The notes under the pieces: generated by a model | Databases searched by the model: none | Seen by the model: the letters and a program-made list of their open reading frames with translations, nothing else | Told to the model about the DNA's origin: nothing | Program-made: the position numbers and the translations under genes | Shown here: positions 13,508 through 25,500 of the stretch, piece by piece | Layout: each line of letters starts with the position of its first letter | Position numbering within the stretch: the stretch's first letter is position 1 | NCBI RefSeq assembly: GCF_037975245.1 | Contig: NC_092573.1 | Location: 8,524,501 to 8,588,500 of the forward strand | Direction: 5' to 3' | Length of the DNA: 64,000 nt | Origin: Apostichopus japonicus | Lineage: Eukaryota > Echinodermata > Holothuroidea > Aspidochirotida > Stichopodidae

Positions 13508-16500
13508 CACAATGTCAGGATAATTACTAAGCAAAATCCACAGGGCAATGAAAGGGATTCTTATAGCCTCAAATAACATGTTTAAATTCAAAATAATTAG
13601 TGTACAGGTGTAGATCGATTTTGATAACGACTAAACTGTGACGCCGACACAACCCCTTGGATGTACGTTGATGTTGGCGAAAGATACTTTGAACTGGAAT
13701 TTTCTATTGTTTTTATTGATTTTTAAGAAAATGGTTACTGTTATGTCAATTGCATAAAAACGACATTGCAACATCAACAAGTAGGTCAGGACAAGAGACT
13801 CGAATCAACTTTGTGGCAAAGAAAGGCTTCAGTTTTTTCTAGGCATGACAGACGAGCCGCACTCGAATATTTTCCAGACTGTTAAGAAGATGATCAAAGT
13901 CATATTGAGCTTCTTTGAGGGTCATCCTTTGAGGATGTTAAAGACTGATATTTCCAATATATAGTTTTCTCGCACATATGCAAACCGCATTTTATATGAA
14001 AGGTTTCCTTACAATCTGCAAAGATGGTTTCTGAGTAATTGAAAGAGAAGAAAATCTTCAAAATGTATGGGTAATTAGACACATAAAGAGACAGGTTTGA
14101 AAAAACAATGACGCCTCAAGAAATACAGCTGTTCACGTCAAAACAGGAAGTGGGTACATGACAAAGCCATCGTCTTCCCCTCCAACCCCCCCAACACCAC
14201 CCCCCCAAAAAAAATCGCAGAGAGTAAAATTAATTTAGTCACTAATATCTGAATTGCATTGAATTCAAAGAGTGGAAACATTTGCCGGAGGGGAATCACG
14301 TTTCTCCGTTAGGTACAGATGTCTCCTAGTTTCCATAACAGGAAGTAAAATCTGCACTGGAAATTACTGGAGATTTATGCGTATGAAAGGTTACTATGAA
14401 AGAGGATCTTAAAACATGATATTCCTCTCCAGCGAATGAAATGAAATTCAAAGTGGCACTTACTGTAGAGCGAGCCCTTGATGACGGTATAATGTCATAT
14501 AATACTGTTCAAATGAGAGTCATGTGACCGATGATGTCATCAGGAAATGCATTTTGCTTATTTCTTGGTTTTTTTTCCCCCTCTTCTTTTGGGTCTTTTT
14601 CTGGGGGTTCTTTGGGGGGATCGGGATGGGGGGTAGGACTAAATGTGTCAATACAGTTAAAATCTCATGGATTGTAGTAAAGGCGTACCGTCCATGTTTC
14701 AATTTTTCAAGAAAACTATCGAAAAAATTGCTAGTTACTACTTCGTTGTTATTTTATTATATGATACAGGAATGAGCTTGCAAAAGTCTACACAAATCGT
14801 TTGGTGACCTTCAAATGGCCTCCAACCCTATTAATTTACAGCTGTCATTATCAAATGACCATGGTTAATAATGACCTTCAATTCAAGCTTTGCTTCAAGC
14901 CACAAAACATGGTTTGTCTTTCAGAACTTTGACTTAAGTTATGACTAAGTTTCGTCTCTCTTCCGACAAATCTCAAAAAATTATGACTAAGTTTCGTCTC
15001 TCTTCCGACAAATCTCAAAAAATTATGAATCAGAAATTTCAAACCCTCAAATCCTGCTTCTGGATCAAGCATCCAAATGAATATACAGTAGCTGCCTGTG
15101 ATAATGAAGATTTATTTCCAATATTCCAGCACAGTTCTCACAGAAATATAAAGCAGAAATATGAATAATATTACTTCTGGATATACCGCATGTACATGGA
15201 TCTTTATCAGTGATCATCATTATACGAATTAGTTTTGACTTTCTCATTCCTTCTCAAAAAATTGAGGAGCAGGAATTTAAAACATACGTCATGTCTGCTG
15301 CTGGGTTTAGCATACATGTATACAAATCTGGCTGTCTGTCATGTGCACTTACAGAACACTACTTTTTCATTTTTTTTAATTTTGTACCTAAGAATTACAA
15401 ATCAGGAATGTAAATTGTTTAAATCTAATTCCTGCTTTTGGGTGTAGCATTTGTGACAACATTCTCCACTCCGGCAAACTTTCGGGATACTTTAAAAACC
15501 GTTGCAGTGCGACTGTGAACAACACTGCATTACCACTGAGAGGAACCACACCAGATACAGTAAAGCCTCCCCCCCATACATCGAAAGAATCCAACCGAAG
15601 AAAGATATTCCACTTAATATCATCATCATCATTGAGCACTCAGCAGCAAATTTCAACAGGTCAAGGCAATTCTGGTTCCTGGTGGGTTTTGAACCTCAAG
15701 TCAACCTTCATGTGGGGTGGGCACTCCAACAGATGTATACAGCACAAGCCCCTCAAAGCCCACTCTTCACCTGACACTGCCACATTTCACAGAGAATAGC
15801 TCTGTTAACCTAGAGCGCTTCACACAGGATATCAAATTGTTTTGACCACTGCTGAATTCATATGATCAACGAAGGTTCTTGGCATTCATGCAAGATGCGT
15901 TTTACTACATAAAGTATTAAACCCAAATTAAAACATACATTACAGTGAAATCAACATTATAAGCATGTGTTTTTAAATCCAAGCAACCCAACATACTGCA
16001 GTAATTAATATTGCTGCATACAGGTATAATACATCAATAATCCTGGGCATGTGTACAAATCAAGTTTACATTGTGTCTTACTTATTTACTTTTGTTCAAT
16101 ATTAAAACCTTTGAGCATACATGGAAACAGATCAAATTTAGAAACAAATCTTTGCCTCACAGACACCCCCCCCCCCTCCAAAAATGCATGGTGTTATTAG
16201 TTTGTATAATTGGTTTAAACTTCCAAGCAATTCATGGTTAGATGTGAATTTTACATCTGAAAACAAACCATCACCAAATTTACATATTATTTTGTACCCT
16301 GGACATCAACTTGGATATGAACATGATACAGCCAAAGAGAGGCCAGAAGATGGGAGTGCGCCTGGTCAAGGACACTAATTTGCATTCTTCAAGAGATAAC
16401 AATTTTACCAACTTCACTCCAAAGTTATTTATGATATATGCCTTTTCACAGGAGACAACTATGCTGGTTAAGAGAAGGGATTTATTTTCGCATTTACAGA

Positions 16501-19500
16501 GAAATAATTCTATCAACTTAAATTCACCTTAACTAACAAATCTCTTTCAGTGTTCTGTTAATAACTACTTTAGTCCTTTCAAAAGAAAAAATGAAACAAT
16601 TGGAGATTATCTGGTACATATATAGCTTTCTCTAGCAAAAATTACCAAGGTTTTAAAAAATAGATGCCAAAAGCACAACTGAAACACATGCACTACTGTA
16701 GTATAGGATATGAAATGTATGTTTAATACTATGGAATATATATAGATAGGGCCATAATGCAGGTCATATTTCATTTGCTACAGTCACAGAACACTTCCAT
16801 TCCTCTTTGCTATGTACATGCAGTCTACCGTATAGCCTCGCTTGGGGTACCTGCATGTGTACCACATTCGGTACGAGCAGAGTGAAAGTGTTCTTAACAA
16901 GATGTAGGTTACATAGCCCTACCTGTAAAGGAACTCAATCCTTCATGTAAAGGTAGGCTAGGCCTATAGCTACAACCCCCTTCTAAGCAGGTTTTAAAAA
17001 TTTAACATATAGCCTAACACAAAGTGCCAGTGCTTGTGAAGGAAAGTTGAAGAATATGTTTTCATATTGCCTACAGATATGTTTGGAGGGGGAGGGGGGA
17101 GGGAGTGGGAATTGTGTTGTAAGTCATTTCTGACCAAAGGTATGATTTATAGCAAATACTATCCCACTAATCTTACCTTTTCTTTGTAACTGCCAGGATT
17201 ATTGTGAATTCGCTAGGCTTGGTAGCACGAAGTGACCTGAAAAATAATGACAAATGTTATCTAAACCACAACAAATATTCAGGTGAAGGAAGGAAACGTG
17301 CAAAGCTGCCTTTCAAATAGGAATGGTTACAACAAAATTCACATTCAAAATTACTAGCAATGAAAGTTGTAACACAAAGGTTTATATGAGAAGCCACTTT
17401 TGCAATAACTTCTTGAGAAAGCTATTTTGTCTATATGAAGGTTGTTTAACCATGAATGTATAGTCATTACTAAAATCCTATAACTCCAGAAATTGAACAA
17501 ATCATCATAATAATAATAATCAGCAGTTATTATTACGTATGTGGGAGCAATGGGGAAAGGCTTGTGGATTACAACTGACACGTCGGCTTCCAATTCAACA
17601 TTTTAACTCAAATTTGGGATCTTTTAAATCTAGAAAGTAATTTCAGATGGGAAAACCGTAGATTGCTCTTGGATGAAAAAACCCATGTTACTATGACACG
17701 GCTGGGCATCGAACCCTAACCTCCCGATTGCTAAGCCTCATTGCTTCAAATGACACCACTGCCTTTATCCACTCAGCGACAGCACCGGTTATATATCTTT
17801 TAAAAATATATCATGTAAAATGGCCAGGCATTGAACCCACACCTCGCGATTGCTAAGCCTCATTGCTTCAAATGCAACCGCCTTTATCCACACAGCCGCA
17901 GCACCAGTTATATATCTTTCTACAATGGCCATCTTGAGAACCAAAATACTGTTTTTATGTCATTATATATTTCCTTGAATCATGAGATATTGTACTACAA
18001 AAAGTCTACCTTTTGTCCTTAAATTTATCCAGGGCACCCCTTCAAGTGCTGAGATGTGTTATGGGGGTGTTTCACTCAATTAGAGAATAATAAGCAATAT
18101 GAGAGTCTACGATTCCTACATATGAAAAAAACAGCATTTTCAAGCTATGAAACATCTCCCATATATAAGTGGTTGACAATCTACAACTTTGTGAATGTCT
18201 TTGACTTTTCTTGCTGACTTTGATTAATGCAGCCATTGCTCAGATTACGAAAGCATGCGAGACTATATTTAGCAACGCCCACTCTGTGTGTATGTATGAT
18301 AGAAGTTATTGTCTGCTTGTAAGAAAACAATGTCCCCAACATGTTACTTTCAGATAAAGATAATTTACTTTAGTCGGCAAAAGGAAAGAAAATAAAAATC
18401 AGCAGAGATATGAAGTTGTACCGCATCAAGGACCCTATGAACATAAACAGTTACAGTAGATTAATTAAGGGATCATACAAATTTCCCTTTGTTTGGTAGG
18501 AAGGTGAACTCAAAACAGACAACTATATTTTAGGGTGACTTTGGGGAGAAATTTAATGTCGACTCATTTATAGACTGTTAAATCACAAAGTCTATCAGCT
18601 GTATATTTCTGTAATAGAATTCCATTTCCAGGAATTACCTTTTAAAATACTGAGGCCCACTAACTTAATTGGCTGGGACAATTTAGTCTAACACACAGAC
18701 CATTAGGTCAATAAAGTTCCCCAGATGCAACACACAATTCTGATAGGAAAACATGTATGACGGCCTCAAAACAAACATTAACAATTCATTACAGATTTGT
18801 CAAAAACAAAATAGTGTTTGGTTGGTGCTCTGTACGTTGTCTGTAATGAAGCTAAAAGAAAAAAACATGTTTTGTTCGAGACAGCAGAATTTATAAAACG
18901 ATGGATTGCCATTAACAGTAAACATTATATGAAGAGTCAACCATTATCATCAATTTGCCCATAAGAGGAGCACTTGAGGAGATAAATTTAGCACTTTTAA
19001 AGCTGAAGATCTTGAGAACTGGAATAGCTGTAATAAATGTTCCTTACGCTCTCAATATAAATATATAGGACTTATTGTTACTATGACATTTCAAGATTAG
19101 ACCTCTACCTAACATCATCCTCTAAAAATATTTCTAAATTGCTTTTTTCAAGATATCCTTTCTTCCATATATACGTTTCTATGATCATCGCAGTTAACGA
19201 TGACCACCATAGGCGAAAAATATAACCAAAATTGTTCATGTTTAATGTGCATATCATATAGGCATTCATCGGTTATTACATCACATGCCAATAACATACA
19301 ATCATTTTCCGTGTTATTACCCTTCCATATTGGGTTGGGGAAGTCGTTACAACAATAATGATCATAATAATATAAGTTTAACCATTGAAAACACATTGCA
19401 AATTATTCTTCTTTCAGTAGGTGCCCGAAAAAATTTTCAGCATATTGCCCGAATTTTGCACCCAAAAAATATTGAAGAACACATTGCAAATTATTCTTCT

Positions 19501-22500
19501 TGTAGGCGCCCGAAAAATTCTAAGCATATTGCCCAAATTTTCACAAAAAAATTTGGTTGGGGGGGCTGCAGCTCCCCCAGTCCCCCCGCCTCCTACGCCT
19601 ATGATGACCACTGAACTAACAGGAGGATGGAGACAATTGGATCTCACCTGCAGAGAGCCACTGCATCAATAGTCTTTGGATTCCTATGATCTATGACAAC
19701 GACATCATGTTGTTCCTCCAGGTAAGTCTCCAGAGCATCGGCATGATTCCGAACCAACGAGCACTTGTACCCACCTTTCTCACAAGCTGTCTGGAAGCCA
19801 TCGCACTGGGTGTCTTCCTTGGCGAAAACCAATAAAACCTGTCCATTGTAAAGCAAGATATATGCAGGCCTTAATACACTACAAATCAATCAAAGTCTCC
19901 CAAATTATGTGGAAAAAAAACAACCATGAATAAACATTTTCTACTGACAAACTTATATTATTACTGTAATATGTAAATGAAAAGAGAATGAAGCAGGGTG
20001 ATATACCTTCAATCATTTTTTTCATATTCAAGGGTCGTTGATCTGCGATATGGAACAATTTCTAGTCAGTTTAATGAACTCTCAGTACAAATGTATATAA
20101 TAATAACTCAAGTGAGATACTCAAAAATCAAAAGGTATAACAACCGATAGAATGGATAGGCCTACTTGTTATGTTACAAACATGGCTTTATATAGTTGGT
20201 TGAAGCTTGAGGTTTATTGCCTAATTCACATACCGTATACGGTACTATACATGTATGTCGTCTATCATCACACCAGATTTGGGGAAGATTTTATTCATGA
20301 CACGGATTTCAATCACAAAAGACAATGATCATTGGGTTTGTAGATCTCCATGATGTTGTTCATTTGTTGGCTATCTTTGTTTGTTTGTTTGTTTATTTAT
20401 TATTTTTTTTCACATAAATATTTACAATGTGAAGGGAAGTATGTAAAACAGCTGATTGCCATATTATGAACAAGAATTAGCAAAACAAAACAACATATTA
20501 ATCATTGGTAGACACCGTAGAGGGACATTAACAAATATAAACAAATATGAAGTCTTTCCTTACATACTGTATTGTATATTGCTGATTAAAGCTATAACCT
20601 AATGCAAGCGTGATAGAAATCCCTATCCTCTGATAACAGCCTTGAAAACATCAGGTTCTGCAAAGCAATTAGTGACCATAAATATATTGTCTTAACGTGG
20701 CATTTACATATTTGCAGACATCAACCATTGTAATTCCATTAGCAGTTCATTAGTATTCATCCAGTGCTATTCCTATAGTGCACTAAAACTTGTACTGTAT
20801 ACACAACAACCGCAAGCTTTGAAGCCTTGCCAATTTCTTCCAAGAAAATTGAATTGGGTCAAATACACAAGTTTATTAAATATTGGAGTTCGGTAGGATA
20901 CTCCACGAATAGTAAACAAGCACATAAGCAAAAATTAGTACAAACCGATGACCACGGTCTTGTTTTGCTAGAAGTTTTTGGGAAAACTTATTAAAGACTG
21001 AGATGCATTATAAGTTGGCAGGTTATTAAACTGACTCCAAAAGAAGGCATGAAATCATGAAGGAGAAGAAACTGAATTTACAGCAGCTGGATAAAGGAAC
21101 AAGTCAGCAACAAATGAACTTATCAAAATGTGAGGTAACTGCCGTACAGGCTGATTGAGCAGTACTGTGATAAATACTGATAAGCACAAATGTGCGTGGG
21201 ATAATTAATATTACAATTCAAGCCCAAAGCTCCTTGACCTATGAAAACAATTCACTGATCTTATTACTGATGAATTTAGATTCTTACTAACCATCGTGAT
21301 AATTGGCAAGTGAACTGACTTCACAAAAGGCTAGGAGTAAAGACCAAACTGAACATACAGTATGGAAGGATGAACCTTATAATCAAGAATTATGGGTTAT
21401 TCACTATCCAAATTATCAAAAATTATAAAAGACATGACCTATGTGCACCGATTCAGTGGCGTTGCAAGGTCTGTAAAATGTGACGCGTATATAACGGTCT
21501 CCTTAATTTACTTTTAACTCTCGACTGACTTGACAAAATTTCACGGCATTGTTCTCCCAACATTTGTCAGAATGACAAGAAAAAGAATTGACATTGAACT
21601 AGCTTGCAGGATTCTTAGGAGTGAACTGTCCGTGTAGATATCCTGCAAGTATTTGCAAAGACTAGCATAATTTTATTTTTTCCAGGAAAGAGAGATTACA
21701 GTCCATGCATAAAATACTTTTTGAATCAACTAGAAATAATATGGATAATTGGTACCCATGATCTAAAATTCCAATGCCTTACAGAACCTTGAGATTTACA
21801 GTAATTCTGTCAGAATGGGGGTTAACTTAATTGTGGCGATGGTTCTTGCAGGTTTCGACATCACTAAGTATTTGATTATAACAATAGCTGTGAGCAATAT
21901 GTTGTACTTATTGGTCAACTGATATTGGGTTAAGTGTAATATTGTACTGAAATTAAGTAGAAAATTTGAAAGTAACAGGAAATATTTGACCTACTTACAA
22001 TAAAACTTGAGTTCATAATTGACAGCTTTCCAAAACTATTAGGTCCATCTACAGTGTATACCACAGCACATGTGAAAATATAATAAAGTCCATGGGTATC
22101 TCATGCTCATATTGAGGGGGTTCATTTATGTGGGGGGGGGGTTGGGGGTTAAGGGGGTGGGAAACATGGTGCTGAAGCATTACCAATTGAGTAGCTTAGG
22201 TAGAAGGGAAAGTGCATTATGTATTGACTGGAAAATGGTAAGAGCGGAGAAGAGGAGAATTCGCTGGGTTTTTCACTGACAACATTACTTTACAGATGTA
22301 ACCTATTTATGAATATAGAGCTTATAATCCGAAAGTTTGGAATAGCAAAGTTCTCCACCAAACACAGATTCAATGATGAACGTGATGGACAATATTAATC
22401 AGTAGGAGGCATTTGACTTGGCAAATATGGTTGGGATTCAAAAGAAAAAGGTGATGGATGTTTTTCTGTAAGAGGGTCAATAGAGAGAGAGGGAGGGGTG

Positions 22501-25500
22501 AGAGGTTGGGGATGAATTCAGTGCTAAAAATGTGACAGTTACAGTTTAAAGGCTCCAAGGTAATTGGTAAAGTTGAGTCTATGAAGGTGTTAAGGGAGAC
22601 TGTGCACTGCCAAATTTACTTGCTTTGTTTACTTTAATACTTCCATGGTAACATTTAAAACCCTGTTTTACACTAGACATCAGTCACAGTGTTGAACCGT
22701 GCACTCTGGGTACGATTTATAGCGTTTACGTGAATCAGACCTACCCCATGATTTGAACCCCACAATTGACTCGATTTCGAATATTAACAGAGCAATGAGT
22801 TGACCTACAGTAGGATCAGCGGTGATCTTTAACTCCCATTGTTGTTTGTTACGGTTGTAACTTGGCATAATGATGATGTATTATATTCATCTAAGAGCAA
22901 TCTACGGTTTTCCCACCTGAAATGTCTCTCTAAATCAAAAGGATTCCAAATTAGAGTTAAGAAAATGTTGAATTGGAAGCCACCTGATAGATGTGCAAGT
23001 TGTAATCCATAAGCCCTCGTAGGTTTCTCCCACATTTGTGGTCGCTTAAGCCTCGTAAAAAAAAAACTGCTGATAATTATTATTATGATTAAGCAGCCCT
23101 GCACATAATATGACATGTGGTTTTCGCCTCTTTTTCTTCTAGTTATATATACAAACCTTACATACTGTATCTTGATCACGAGCACAGAGTCTCATGATAC
23201 CGAGCCTTCAAAGTTATTTTAATGTGCACATCAGGTTCAAAATCATATTTATCTTGCCTTTAATTCCAGCTCTAAGATCCATAATGGCCTAAAGGTATTA
23301 GGTGTTGCTCTGCGTGGATCCGGGGACATTTCCCACTTTCATGTCTCATCTTTTGTCTGAGACCACTTCCAATCTCATCTTTTTATCTGAGCTAGACCAC
23401 CCATAATGCTCAGGCTGTCAACATTTGATCGTATAGCTTTATTTGTGTCAGGGACAAGAACCCATTAGAGCTATCATAAATCAGTGTGAGCCATACCAAT
23501 TGTATCCTTGCGTAAGGTATAACTTTACATTATGAAACATACTGTAATCCATACTTTTCACTCAGTGTGAATGCACATACATACATGTACAACTATGTGA
23601 GTGATAATGAAATGTTGTGTGCAGTGTAGGATAATGTTGTACCAGGGAGTTGTTATGGAAACAACTCCCTGGTTGTACAGATCTGGCAATATTTTTCCCT
23701 TCTAATAGATCTAAATGAATAAAAGCAAGATCTATGTTAACTGATATTGATAAAGTTTGAGACTATACAAAGCAGATTTCTGGTCAAAGGCTCCATGATC
23801 CTTGTTTAGAAGAAGACTCTTTTGAGTTTGTTATGTGAATTCTGATCCCTCTTGTCAAACTTGTTGGGCTGAGAACTTGCCACTGTTGAACTTCGCAGCA
23901 TGAGTATGCATTAAATTATGAACACAACTGACCAGATACCAGCTTTCACTAGTCTTCCTTTGGGGGCGCACTAATAATCACAAAATCATGGCAATATATT
24001 TATTTTGCCAAAATTTGGGCCCATTGGAAGAAAGATTTCAAGCAAATGAAATGTCCAAGGTTAGTTTTACAGTACATTCAAAGTATTCACACCTGTTTCA
24101 TTTTTGAAAATATTAATCAAACCCATAATGCGTCCCTCATTATTTTTTGGAGAAAAAAGAGAGGCATTTACATGCAATGTTTTTGTCTGAATGTTTTATT
24201 CCCCCAATTTCAGCGAATGGGCCAAAATTTTAATGAAGCTGAAAATCTTGAAATTAACAGAAACAACTAAGAAAAATTGTTGGTACACATTCTCCCCCAC
24301 CACCCCCACCCCACCACCCCCCACCCTCCCCTCTCCTCTTTCCTTCGGACTATGACATATCAAGGCTTAAACTCTGCCCAGCAGTGTTGTCCTTTCAAGG
24401 AACTAAATAAACAACTATTGATCAAAACAGAACTAAGCAATAAAATGGCCATAAAGATTTCAGTTTGTAAAATAGCTGTTTACAATTGAATTTTTTTTTT
24501 TTTTTTTCTTAGCCTTTGAAGAAGATCCTGCTAGGATCGAAACGTCAGGCCAACTTAATTTTACACATTACAATTGAAGTTTGTAAGATAATCGCCATCA
24601 AGCAGCTACGTGTGGGGAAAGACGTCATTGGGTATAGAATACAGTATGTGATGTCATCAAAACAAGCATAATTGCAAAAGTTTAGTAATTATCTGACTTA
24701 ATGAAGAACTGTCCTTGATACCTTTTAAATCATCTGCCTAAGATTTGGACTCTGTATACTGAGATGTTCTATTACGTCAGGATTTCATACTTCTTGTTAC
24801 ATACGGACATGCTAAAGTCCCCCCTCCCCCCCTTCAGTCCCCCGGGATTTAATTATCTAAGTACCTGCATTGTGGGCTGGTTCAGTTTCATCATTCCAAG
24901 CTTTACTTCATTGACGATGCCCTGAAAACAAAGAAAAATGCAAAGATCAATACAAGTGTATTTTTTTCTTCGTTTTTGTGAAACTGTAATATACACATGT
25001 ATTTGAGGTTAAATCATAAAATGTGTGTGTATGAGAGCAAGTAGGAAACCAGGTGTTGACTGACCGGTCACAGAGTACCTGGAACTGCTAGAAAGATTTA
25101 ATACTACCAGTTTATTCTATAGGCACACCTGGTAGACCAAGAGTGCTGATATTGTGAGGACATGTAAGCAAGGAACCGTCCAAGTAGAAACCCACCAACA
25201 GTGTAACTAATACACTGATTTATGCCAGCCATATACCCAAACATTTACATTAAATCAATTGACCACAATTTATGTTTAAACTGATGTAGTTCATGGAGCT
25301 TCATATCTTGCACAGCAGTTCTATATGACTGAGGAAAAGGCAAAGCCAATAATCATCGTTGTAATTTACAAATTTTAGTGATTATAGAGATCTATGTTTA
25401 CCATGACGACCAAATCTTCTAAGCTTTATAAGAATTTATAAGAAAACCGGAACCGACACAGAAAACTTTAAAAATCTGCCAAGTTGCTTTTTTCTTGGAT

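Larger units (their letters stand above)
7335..17176 (-). other. PDE8 intron 5
   Basis: It contains the hAT element at 7884, the TTAA MITE at 10362, the 63-bp minisatellite, a LINE/SINE tail at 12143, a TA microsatellite and a 42-bp duplication. The segment 12540-12940 has an open minus-strand frame of 108 codons without recognisable domains. The remainder is unassigned. Confidence 0.7.
17237..19647 (-). other. PDE8 intron 4
   Basis: It contains the tRNA-derived SINE (17503-17920) and the hAT MITE (19208-19603). I see nothing between 17921 and 19199. Confidence 0.7.
19839..24864 (-). other. PDE8 intron 3
   Basis: It contains the SINE body at 22888, the palindrome at 23639 and the retro-insert at 24491. 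The segment 19850-22880 shows only simple-sequence tracts such as the (GTTT)n-like run near 20379 and the G run near 22132. Confidence 0.7.

Noticed and set aside
17692-17920. Functional tRNA genes
   Set aside because: The A and B boxes are recognisable, but the acceptor stem does not close and the sequence continues into a shared SINE body.
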